Below, piece by piece: positions 6,650-14,860 of a DNA stretch of 64,000 bases; the stretch's first letter is position 1, and each line of letters opens with the position of its first letter. The notes under the pieces were generated by a model. That model did no database searches and had not been told where the DNA came from. It saw only the letters and a program-made list of their open reading frames with translations. Source of the DNA: an uncultured Oscillospiraceae bacterium (lineage in GTDB: Bacteria; Bacillota; Clostridia; Oscillospirales; Ruminococcaceae); contig CAJTQM010000003.1 of the NCBI GenBank assembly GCA_910578255.1, positions 1-64,000 on the forward strand. The letters are read 5' to 3'. The position numbers were made by a program, and so were the translations under genes.

Positions 6650-7696
6650 TTACTGTTCGGCCTTATATTTCTTTCCCGCTTCCCGGAGAGCCTGTCCCAC
6701 TTCTTCTCGTAGATCGGCAGGCTTCAGAAGCTCTACAAACCGCCCGTACTGCATGGCCCAGCAGAACATGGCCTCCCGGTTTACCATAACCGTTGCGTCC
6801 ACCGTATTCTCTTGCTCGTTAAAAGGCTCTATGTCAGGGCCAAACCAGTCCATAACGTCGTTCAGAATGCTTTTCTGCGCCCGGAAGGCTACCCGAATGC
6901 TTTCTCCGGCAAGCATATAAATATGCTCTGCCATATGCTTTGGCAGGCTGAACCCCTGCTCCAAGCCGATGACCTTCGTCCGATCTTTAGCGGGGGACTC
7001 CAGCAGGCGGATATCGGTGATGCGATCCAGCCGGTAGTTAGACAGGTTATCATATTTGTCGTAGTTGCAGATGAGATAATACCGCCCGTTGACCGCCGCC
7101 ATCTGGTACGGGTTGACAACATATTCTCTAATTTGGCCATCATCCGTACACCGGGGATGCAGCTTTTTATCAACTCCGTACTCGTTATAGCAAAAGGCTA
7201 CCTGTCGCCCTTTTTGTATCGCCTCGTCCAAAATATCAATGGTGTAAAACAGCTGGACATTATTGGGCTGGTCATTCGGCAGGGTGCTGATATAGCCCAT
7301 CCGGGAGCGAAAATATCGGTTGGACAGTCCCTCCAGCTTTTTCACAAGGGCCCGGCATTGGCTGTAGGGGATATGCCGGGAAAAAAGCAGCCCATCAATG
7401 AGCAGGCGCAGTTCGCCGTCGGTAAACGGCCGGTTCAAGTACCAGTCGGTCAACATCGTTTCTTCCTGCCCCTGACGGTTTGTCCGAACCGATTCGCTGT
7501 ACTCCAACTCATAACCAAGGTCAATCAAATCCATAAGGTTGCGTTTGATTGTCTTGCGGTCGGCTTTCATCCCATATTCCTGTTCCAGCAACTCCCCGAT
7601 TTCCCGCTGGGAGAGCCGGTGGTTTTCATCGGTATAGTGCTTTAGAATTTCCAGAATATTCATGATCAGCAGTTTTTTGGGCTGGGGCGCGTACAT
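6650..7696 (-). CDS. WYL-domain transcriptional regulator
   Basis: 348 residues. An N-terminal winged HTH (SQREIGELLEQEYGMKADRK, residues about 27-46) is followed by a WYL ligand-sensing domain, with QVAFCYNEYGVDKKL and a YVVNPYQMAAVNGRYYLICN core (about 186-205), and a C-terminal WCX-like extension. The ATG at 7696 is preferred over an upstream in-frame ATG because GAGGTG lies 6 nt before it. WYL regulators often control defence or phage-response loci. It is upstream of and coupled with FtsZ-like 1, and its 5' side abuts the 106-nt leader of the divergent PolC-like gene, so it may regulate both directions. Confidence 0.85.
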   Translation of the reverse strand: MYAPQPKKLLIMNILEILKHYTDENHRLSQREIGELLEQEYGMKADRKTIKRNLMDLIDLGYELEYSESVRTNRQGQEETMLTDWYLNRPFTDGELRLLIDGLLFSRHIPYSQCRALVKKLEGLSNRYFRSRMGYISTLPNDQPNNVQLFYTIDILDEAIQKGRQVAFCYNEYGVDKKLHPRCTDDGQIREYVVNPYQMAAVNGRYYLICNYDKYDNLSNYRLDRITDIRLLESPAKDRTKVIGLEQGFSLPKHMAEHIYMLAGESIRVAFRAQKSILNDVMDWFGPDIEPFNEQENTVDATVMVNREAMFCWAMQYGRFVELLKPADLREEVGQALREAGKKYKAEQ

Positions 7697-7742
7697 AGTA
7701 ATCACCTCTGTCATCATTGTATCAAGGATGTTTTTAGCATAC

Positions 7743-7848
7743 AAGACTGCATGGGGATTTTTTGCCACATCTTTTCAGCTACACTCAGGTGGTGAAACAA
7801 GGGAAGTTTTTCACGTAATAACCACAAAAGAGTTCTGGCGAAGGGAGA
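7743..7848 (+). repeat. 106-nt leader repeat, copy A
   Basis: This copy aligns without gaps to 10507-10612 with 16 mismatches by hand count (about 85 percent). Shared blocks include GGGGATTTTTTGCCACATCT, TAATAACCAC, AAAGAGTTCTG and the Shine-Dalgarno AAGGGAGA. Copy A runs into a tiny ORF (ATG at 7850, MVKQFE, stop) 100 nt before the PolC-like gene, which has its own AAAGGAG 15 nt before its start. The repeat is probably a shared promoter/5' UTR. Confidence 0.75.
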
Positions 7849-7960
7849 GATGGTAAAGCAGTTTGAGTGATTCGGTGTTGTTATCGTTTCAAAATCCATA
7901 CAGAAAACCTGACGAAATATAGGTTTACAACAATAAACAAAGGAGAAAAAACTATAAAAA

Positions 7961-10361
7961 ATGGAACGTGCAGAATTGCATTTACATACCAAACTATCGG
8001 ATGATGTTTCGGTGATCGATCCTACGGAAGCGCTGGAATTTGCCATTGCGCACTCTCACAAGGCAATTGCTTTTACCAATCTCGAAAATGTGCAGGACTT
8101 CCCTGCCATTGTGCATGCATACAAAAGATGCGGAGATTTAAATTTAAAGGTAATTTACGGCACAGAACTCCTTTATATGAGTGAAGACGGAAATATGCCT
8201 TATGGCATCACCATACTTTCCAAAAATCAATTGGGTATCAAAGAACTGTATACGATCATCTCTTCCATAACAAGCGACGGTATTTATCATTTGGCAAATT
8301 TGGATGTGATCAAGCAAAATTGCAACAATCTGCTTATCGGTTCCTGCGGCAATATGGGGGAATTGTATAATGCGATGGCTCATGGCAGGAATCCAGAAAA
8401 GATAGCGAAATTTTATGATTATTTCGAAATATATCCCACCGAAGACGAACAAGAACGAGCGATATATAAAAAGATTTACGAATTGGGTTCTAAGCTTGGC
8501 ATACCGGTAGCAGCAACCGGTAACTGTCATTATTTGAATCAAGAGGACGAGATCTGCCGCCGGGTAATTCGTATTGTGAATGGGTGCGAGTATAATCCTA
8601 AAAAGCTCTTTTATCATACTACAGATGAAATGCTTGCGGAGTTTTCGTATCTTGGTGAAGATGAGGCCTATGAATCGGTAGTCACTAACACAAATAAGAT
8701 TGCTGACCTCATAACACGGGTAACTCCCTTAAACGAGAACTTTTATCCTCCGGTAATGGAAAATGCGTATGAACAAATTCAGGACTTGGCATACGCAAAA
8801 GCCAAAGAAATATACGGAATGATCCTACCTGTGCCGATTGGCGAAAGATTGAAAACCGAATTGAAATACATCCAAAAGAGCGAAAATGCAGTCTATTACT
8901 GGATTGCATACCGCATGGTCAAGCATAATGACCGATTCCGGTCATTATGTCGGTACTCGCGGCTCGATCGGTTCATCGTTCGTGGCATTTCTTTTAGTGA
9001 TTTCCGATATCAATCCTTTGCCGCCTCACTATTACTGCCATCGATCTCATTATATTGATTTTAAGGTGGACGCATTAGACGGATTTGATTTATCCAATCA
9101 GGCTTGCCCTGTATGTGGATGTCCGTTGAAATCAGACGGTCACAATATTCCTTTTGAAACATTGATGGGTTATTACGGCAACAAGACGCCCGATCTTGCT
9201 TTGAATGTACCGGCTTCAAAGCAATACAGTGAATTGGCGTTTATGCAGGAATTGTTTGGAACTGATAAGGTTGCACATGCGGGTACAATAGCCACTTTGC
9301 GCGAGAAACTTGCAGAAGGATATATCTCAGATTACGAAGTAAAAACCGGCGATCATTTCACCAAAGAACGGCGAAGTTACATCTATGAAAAGATTTGCGG
9401 AGTCAAGTGGCAGGACAGAATCTGCCCTGGCAGCGTTATTGTATTACCGCAAGAGATGACATTTGAGGATATTACACCGCTTAAGGAAGCCCAAAGCCCT
9501 TCTCCGATCAAAAAGGCAACGCACTTTGATTATCATTCCGTTCACGATACCATCATCAAACTCGATGCACTGGGACATCCTGTGCCGGATATGCTGAAGC
9601 TGTTAGAAGAATTTACCGGTGTCTCTATACAAAATGTAGTTTGGAATGATCCTGAGATGTATGCGCTGTTTTCGCGTGCAGATACCCTCGGAATTTGGGA
9701 ATTTGACACAGATTTTATGAAAGATATGCTTTTGAAGTTAAAGCCAAAATCATTTCATGATCTGGTACAAATTTGGGGTCTCTCTTACGGAACAGGAATC
9801 TGGATTGATAACTGTGACCAATTGTTATATGACGGTCATTTACTGAGCGAGTTGCCAGCACTTCGCGATGATATATTTCTGCAATTGATGCAGTATGGTC
9901 TTGAGAAATCATCTTCATTTCGAATTGCAGAATGTGTGCGAAAGGGAGCGCTTTGTCATAACGCGAATTGGACATTAGAACTTGTCGAACGCATGCGTAA
10001 TAACAATGTACCCGAGTGGTATATCCAATCTTTGCGAAAGGTTCGGTACCTGTCTCCGAAAGCACATGAGACCGCTTATGCGATGAATGCAGTTCGCATG
10101 GCGTGGTATAAAATCTATTATCCGACAGAACTTTATGCCGCATATCTGTCTTGCTGCTTTCCAGGCGGGGAGCCCATAGTTCGGATAAACGATCTGTCCA
10201 TATTCCCAGAAGACGATCAATCTGACAATCGATATTTTCTGGAAGTGATTGATACGTGTTCGCAGCAAGGTATACAACTGTTGAAGCCGGATTCGGAAAA
10301 ATCCCATTGTGTCAACTATTTACCCGAACGGGGGAACATTCGTATGCCGGCTGTAACATAA
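7961..10361 (+). pseudogene. PolC-like DNA polymerase III alpha paralogue, active site mutated, frameshifted
   Basis: Two reading frames (7961 to about 8932, and about 8933 to 10361) together give a ~799-residue PolC-like protein, far shorter than the ~1,400-residue replicative PolC. The N-terminal and OB domains and the exonuclease insert are absent. A PHP domain opens HLHTKLSDDV, but the usual TDH is TNL. After the shift, VGTRGSIGSSFVAF, a four-Cys-like CPVCGCPL element and THFDYHSVHDTIIKLDALGH match the PolC palm. The catalytic PDIDLNF is PDLALNV (second Asp to Ala at 9198-9200). One extra C near 8931 explains the frameshift; sequencing error is possible, and an intact but non-catalytic protein would then be the real product. 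Confidence 0.75.
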
Positions 10362-10422
10362 ATTTTTTTTAAAACGGTGTTTCTGTGACTTTCACAAGAA
10401 TACTCTACTGCAAACCTACAAT

Positions 10423-10476
10423 TGATGCAGAACCCTCGCCGGCAAAACCTCGGTTTCCGGCGAGGGTTCTGCATCA
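10423..10476. repeat. Perfect 20-bp inverted repeat
   Basis: TGATGCAGAACCCTCGCCGG (10423-10442) and its exact reverse complement (10457-10476) flank a 14-nt loop. It lies after the PolC-like stop and before leader copy B. The following sequence has only a weak T-rich run, so it may be a terminator or mRNA-stabilising hairpin that separates the two transcripts. Confidence 0.7.
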
Positions 10477-10506
10477 TTTAATTATTCAACCTGGCAGGCT
10501 TCTTTC

Positions 10507-10612
10507 AAAACTGTGTGGGGATTTTTTGCCACATCTTTTCATCTATACTCAGATTGTGAAACAAGAGAGGCCTTACATGTAATAACCACGAAAGAGTTCT
10601 GACAAAGGGAGA
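10507..10612 (+). repeat. 106-nt leader repeat, copy B
   Basis: The second copy of the leader at 7743-7848. Here it leads straight into the RCC1-like gene: its AAAGGGAGA is the ribosome-binding site, 7 nt before the ATG at 10620. A possible -10 hexamer TATACT sits at 10543-10548 (TACACT in copy A), but no good -35 is apparent at standard spacing. Confidence 0.75.
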
Positions 10613-10619
10613 AGTCACA

Positions 10620-12608
10620 ATGGAGAAAAAATACCAACATCCAGAAAAAACAACGCCATGGGCCGATGTGGTGGCAGTCAGCGCAGGATGGAGCCACACC
10701 GTGGGGCTGCGCAAGGACGGCACGGTGGTCGCGGTAGGCGATAATAGATGCGGCCAATGCGATGTGGATGACTGGCATGACATTACGGCCATCAACGCGG
10801 GAAACTTTCATACCGTTGGTTTGCGTAAAGACAGAACTGTGGTGGCAACGGGTTTCGATGAGGATGGTCAATGCAGTGTAGGGGGCTGGCAGGATATTAT
10901 AGCTATTGCTGCGGGTGAAAGCCATACTGTCGGCCTGAAAGTGGACGGCACGGTAGTGGCGGTAGGTGACAATGAGGATGGCCAATGTGATATAGGAAGC
11001 TGGCGTGACATTGTCGCCATCAGTGTGGGAGGGTCTTATACCGTTGGCTTGCGCAAGGATGGAACCGTGGTAGCAACAGGTAACAATGGGAATGGGCAGT
11101 GTGATGTGAACAGTTGGCGTGATATGACCGCCATCAGCGCAGAGAACGAAGAGACTGTGGGTCTGCACGCCGACGGAACAATCGTAACAGCAGGCAATTC
11201 TCCTTACATAGACTCAAACGATTGGCACGATATTACGGCAATCAGCATAGCGCGCGACCATATTGTCGGCCTACGCCGAGATGGAACAGTAGTCGCAGCG
11301 GGCGACAATGAGGATGGCCAATGTAATGTGGACGGCTGGCACAATATGATTGCGATTGACACAGGGTATACTAAAACCGTAGGCATACGCGCCGATGGTA
11401 CAGTCATAATGACAGGCCGGATGCTTTGCCCATGTGATATAAGCGATTGGCGGGATATTACGACGGTCAGCATAGGTTACGAGCATATGGCGGGTCTGCG
11501 CACCGACGACACAGTAGTGGCAGTTGGTAATAATCAGCACGGCCAATGCAATGTGGATGACTGGTATGAGGCGGCGATGGAAGATGGCCCAGGTGCACAA
11601 GCCCCTGCAGATATCGTGGCCATCTGCGGAGGATGGGGATACACAGTGGGTCTGAAGATAGACGGCACAGTGGTTGCGGCAGGCTACAACGATGATGGCC
11701 AATGTAACGTGGAGGGTTGGCAAGATATTGTGTCAGTTTGTACAAAGCATGATTGCACAATCGGCTTGCGCCGGGATGGCACAGTGGTCGCCGTAGGCCA
11801 TAATGGATGTGGCCAATGCGATGTGGGCAGTTGGCGGGATATTGTGGCAATCAGCGTAGGATATTGCAATACAGTCGGGCTGAAAGCAGATGGTACAGTA
11901 GTCGCAGCAGGGGATAATGAGTGGGGCCAATGCGATGTGGGTAGTTGGGAGGATGGGCAAAGCTGCATAGGCAGCTGGTATGATATTACAGCAGTCAGCG
12001 TAGAGTATCACCATACAGTTGGCCTAAAAGCGGATGGCACGGTGGTCGCGGTAGGTGATAATGAGTGGGGTCAATGCGATGTGGGAGGCTGGCGGGATAT
12101 TGCAGCAATTAAAGCAGGAGATGATTGCACAATCGGTTTACACCGGGACGGTACGGTAGTCGCAGCAGGGCTCAATAATGAAGGCCAATGTAATGTAAGC
12201 GACTGGCGGGACATAGTGGCAGTTAGTGTAGGATACCACTATATAGTCGGTTTGAAAGCAGATGGTACCGTGGTGGCAGCCGGTGACAACGATATTGGTC
12301 AATGTGATGTGGGAGACTGGCGGGATATCGTGGCGGTTTGTACAGGACATGATTACACAATCGGTTTGCGCCGGGATGGTACGGTAATAGCCACAGGCTG
12401 GAACGGCAACGGTCAATGCGATGTGAACGATTGGAAAGATATCGTTGCCATTTGTACAGGGGATGAGCACACGATTGGTTTACGTGCCGACGGCACAATG
12501 GTAACAACGGGCGAAAACACCGCCGGCAGATGCTATTCCCGCCTCCGAACCGACATGCGCAGCATGCGTGCAAAATTTTGGCATACCGCCAACCGCTGTA
12601 CATTATAA
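10620..12608 (+). CDS. RCC1-like 16-repeat beta-propeller protein
   Basis: 662 residues made of 16 consecutive ~38-residue repeats of the pattern HTVGLKxDGTVVAxGDN-xxGQCDV-WxDI, each beginning after a WRDI-V/A-A-I strand. This is the RCC1/BLIP-II type blade; 16 blades suggest two seven-bladed propellers with extra blades. Repeat 8 has a 15-residue insert and repeat 11 a 10-residue insert. There is no signal peptide or membrane segment, so it is cytoplasmic. The last ~25 residues are basic. Bacterial RCC1-like proteins mostly lack known function; eukaryotic RCC1 is a nucleotide-exchange factor. It is followed after 40 nt by FtsZ-like 2 on the same strand, and they probably share a transcript. 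Confidence 0.85.
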   Translation: MEKKYQHPEKTTPWADVVAVSAGWSHTVGLRKDGTVVAVGDNRCGQCDVDDWHDITAINAGNFHTVGLRKDRTVVATGFDEDGQCSVGGWQDIIAIAAGESHTVGLKVDGTVVAVGDNEDGQCDIGSWRDIVAISVGGSYTVGLRKDGTVVATGNNGNGQCDVNSWRDMTAISAENEETVGLHADGTIVTAGNSPYIDSNDWHDITAISIARDHIVGLRRDGTVVAAGDNEDGQCNVDGWHNMIAIDTGYTKTVGIRADGTVIMTGRMLCPCDISDWRDITTVSIGYEHMAGLRTDDTVVAVGNNQHGQCNVDDWYEAAMEDGPGAQAPADIVAICGGWGYTVGLKIDGTVVAAGYNDDGQCNVEGWQDIVSVCTKHDCTIGLRRDGTVVAVGHNGCGQCDVGSWRDIVAISVGYCNTVGLKADGTVVAAGDNEWGQCDVGSWEDGQSCIGSWYDITAVSVEYHHTVGLKADGTVVAVGDNEWGQCDVGGWRDIAAIKAGDDCTIGLHRDGTVVAAGLNNEGQCNVSDWRDIVAVSVGYHYIVGLKADGTVVAAGDNDIGQCDVGDWRDIVAVCTGHDYTIGLRRDGTVIATGWNGNGQCDVNDWKDIVAICTGDEHTIGLRADGTMVTTGENTAGRCYSRLRTDMRSMRAKFWHTANRCTL

Positions 12609-12648
12609 TGCAGTCTCGTTTTGAAAAAGCGAAAGGGGACAATAGAAA

Positions 12649-13527
12649 ATGAATCGGATGACAGACTGCCCAAACAAACATCCCTGTGTGGATATGTTGG
12701 CGCTCTGTATCGGTGACGGAACTTTGGCGGCCATGGATTATGCTGCGAAAGCAAAACAGCAAATGGACAATGTTGTCTGGCTAGGATACAACACGGATAG
12801 CGTTGCTGGATCCTGGCAGGAGTCTGCCGATCTTGAGCAAAAACGACAAGAAGCAAAGCAATCCATCGAAGCTATAATTAGAGAATATCCGGACATTGAA
12901 TATGCACTGATTTTGGCTGTAATGGATGAATCAATATCCACAATCACCGCAGAATTGATACCAGTAATTGCAAAGGCCTTTCGGGAACATGGCATAAAGG
13001 TAATTGGTGCGATTACAACCGGTTTTCCTGATATCCCTGCCGGACGGAGGGAATCTGTAAAGAAGAAGACGGAAGAATTGCGCGCGCAGACGGATCTGCT
13101 GCTCACCTTCCCCGGTGGCGCAATCCAGGAAGAACTTCGTGCTCCAGGGAAATTGCTTTGGCAGGTTGCGCAGTGTCTCATTGCTGGACTCTGGGGAAAG
13201 AGCCTTATTAATCTGGATCTGGAAGATATCCAGAATATTTTCAAAAATGGCAATCAAGCCTATATTGTGACGAGCAGCGCCTCCAAACTTTACGAGGCGG
13301 CACATAAAGCGAAAAATGCTCTTTCTTCATTGGCTCATTCAGGTGTCTATGTAAAAGACTTGGTGGTAAGTATTGTCATCCCTTCAGAGACAATTGATAA
13401 AGGTGAAATTGATGAAGCTATCCGTGTATTTCCGGATTTTAGATCGGATGGATACATATTGTGGGCGTGTTCCATATCTGACGGGAGTCAGCCTTGTATC
13501 ACAGTAATCGCTGCTGGGGAGACCTGA
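12649..13527 (+). CDS. Highly divergent FtsZ/tubulin-like protein 2 (lacks nucleotide loop, keeps T7 catalytic loop)
   Basis: 292 residues. The overall order of FtsZ motifs is retained: LALCIGDGTLAAMDY at the T1 position (18-31), WLGYNTD (44-50) for the VNTD strand, ALILAVMDESISTITAELIP (86-105) where FtsZ has the GGGTGTG loop, then AKAFREHGIKVIGAITTGFP. All glycines of the nucleotide signature are gone. Yet the T7 loop reads NLDLED (188-193), matching N-x-D-x-x-D. So this protein should not bind GTP but could supply catalytic residues to a neighbour in a polymer. AAAGGGGAC precedes the ATG at good spacing. Homology is weak and motif-based; structure prediction would decide. Confidence 0.65.
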   Translation: MNRMTDCPNKHPCVDMLALCIGDGTLAAMDYAAKAKQQMDNVVWLGYNTDSVAGSWQESADLEQKRQEAKQSIEAIIREYPDIEYALILAVMDESISTITAELIPVIAKAFREHGIKVIGAITTGFPDIPAGRRESVKKKTEELRAQTDLLLTFPGGAIQEELRAPGKLLWQVAQCLIAGLWGKSLINLDLEDIQNIFKNGNQAYIVTSSASKLYEAAHKAKNALSSLAHSGVYVKDLVVSIVIPSETIDKGEIDEAIRVFPDFRSDGYILWACSISDGSQPCITVIAAGET

Positions 13528-13700
13528 TCCATAAAAAAGGAAGAGATGAAATACAGCGAAGCTTTCATAACATATCGATTTCCCCAGACTTACATACCAA
13601 AACCGAACAACGCATACCGGCACAAAAAGAGGTGCTTTTGTCTGTGTTGTCCGGGTAAAGGGTATGTAGGTCTTTTTGTTTTCCAAAGGAGATTATCGAA

Positions 13701-13880
13701 ATGAAAGAATCCGTCTACAAAACCTACGATGATCTGCCGCTCTTTTTGAATGCGAATCAGGTGGCAAAGTCGCTGGGAGTCGCATCCTCCAGCGCCTACG
13801 AACTCCTGCATGAAAAGGGGTTCCCGACACTCAAAATCGGGAACAGGATGGTTGTGCCTAAGGAGCGGTTCATCCAATAG
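13701..13880 (+). pseudogene. Excisionase-like HTH gene with a nonsense codon
   Basis: A 59-residue reading has a MerR/excisionase-type helix-turn-helix: LFLNANQVAKSLGVASSSAY (residues about 14-33) and TLKIGNRMVVPKERFIQ. The frame closes at a TAG, but in the same frame a further 10 codons read VAEHTEGGAQ to TAA. The family usually has RFIQW at this place, so TGG to TAG is the simplest explanation. AAAGGAG precedes the start. It is typical of integrative elements upstream of the replication and integrase genes. Confidence 0.6.
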
Positions 13881-13912
13881 GTCGCCGAGCACACAGAGGG
13901 AGGTGCCCAGTA

Positions 13913-14335
13913 AAGTACACATTCCGGCAAAGGCCCAATCCACACAAGTATTATTTCACGCTGCCCAATGAGATTTTTTCTCTTGAGCTGGAGGCGGGCG
14001 CGATCGCAGTCTACAGTTACCTGCTGCGCTGCGAGGACCGCAGGACCCATCAGTGCTGGCCAAGTTACAAGACCATCGGCGCCGCGGTGAGGTTGAGCAG
14101 GAACACCGTCAAAAAGCATGTGACTGTATTGGAAGAAAAGTGTCTCATCACTACGGAACCGACAAGCGTCACCCGGCGAGATGGACGCAAGCAAAACGGC
14201 AATCTGCTCTACACCATCCGCCCGATTCAGGATGCAAGAGAGCACTTGCACCAGCAGCAATTGCGGCAGCTTGAAATAGATGTTCAACGCCAAAAGTATG
14301 AGCAGGCACAGACGCAGGAGCAGCGCCCCGCATGA
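13913..14335 (+). pseudogene. Helix-turn-helix (HTH_36-like) gene without a start codon
   Basis: The open frame reads YTFRQRPNPHKYYFTLPNEI then AGAIAVYSYLLRCED and SYKTIGAAVRLSRNTVKKHV, a winged-HTH seen in replication/regulatory proteins of integrative elements. The family start MKYTF is not present: the bases before AAG TAC are GTA, with no ATG, GTG or TTG in a suitable place. The lost start and the nonsense codon in the previous gene suggest a decayed element. Translation from an internal start (for example near 14087) would lack half the domain. Confidence 0.5.
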
Positions 14336-14583
14336 CCACCCCTTCAAGCCGCAGGAGGCGCGATACCAACCGAGCAGGCATCCCTAAAAAACGGCGTGGG
14401 CGATTTGTCGGGCAGGTTTGAAAACTAGTTTTGTGGAAGTTTCGTAGAAAATCATAGGTGAACTGTGGGGTCGAAAATCCAGCAGGATAAAGCAGTGGCA
14501 TCACCGCCCTCACACCGCCCCGCAACGCGGGCCGGAAATGGCGCTTTGGCGCGGTTTGTCAGAAAAACAGTGGGAGCCAAGCA

Positions 14584-14679
14584 TGACATCAGAAATCCGA
14601 TGCGGACATCAGATGTGACATCAAAGCCAGCGACAATGCCAGTTTGAATTCCTTTCCGAGAGAAACAAAGGTGACATCA
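14584..14679 (+). repeat. Four GACATCA direct repeats in the 14336-14860 gap
   Basis: GACATCA begins at about 14585, 14605, 14617 and 14673, all on the plus strand, upstream of the integrase gene. Such short spaced direct repeats near an integrase gene can be arm-type binding sites; that is inference. The rest of the 525-nt gap holds a CTGATAACT tandem pair (near 14730) and no gene that I can support. Confidence 0.35.
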
Positions 14680-14860
14680 TGCGCATTTTAGGAGGGTTCA
14701 AACCCGTTTCAAGTGCGGATGCGAAAATGATAACTTTCTGATAACTCTCCCCCGATACAGATAGCTATTCGCCATCCTCTGTGCTATGGTGTGTCATTGA
14801 AAAGCGGGCAAGAACCGTTCAAAATCTGACACGCATAAACAAAGAAAAGGGGGAATCCAT

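Noticed and set aside
10620..12608. Repetitive DNA in this stretch as a CRISPR array or tandem repeat region.
   Set aside because: The repeats are 38-residue coding repeats with variable codons in one long open frame; there are no constant repeats with spacers.
11204..12862. Long minus-strand open frames across the RCC1-like gene.
   Set aside because: They mirror the repeated coding sequence of the plus strand, without ribosome-binding sites, and are shadows.
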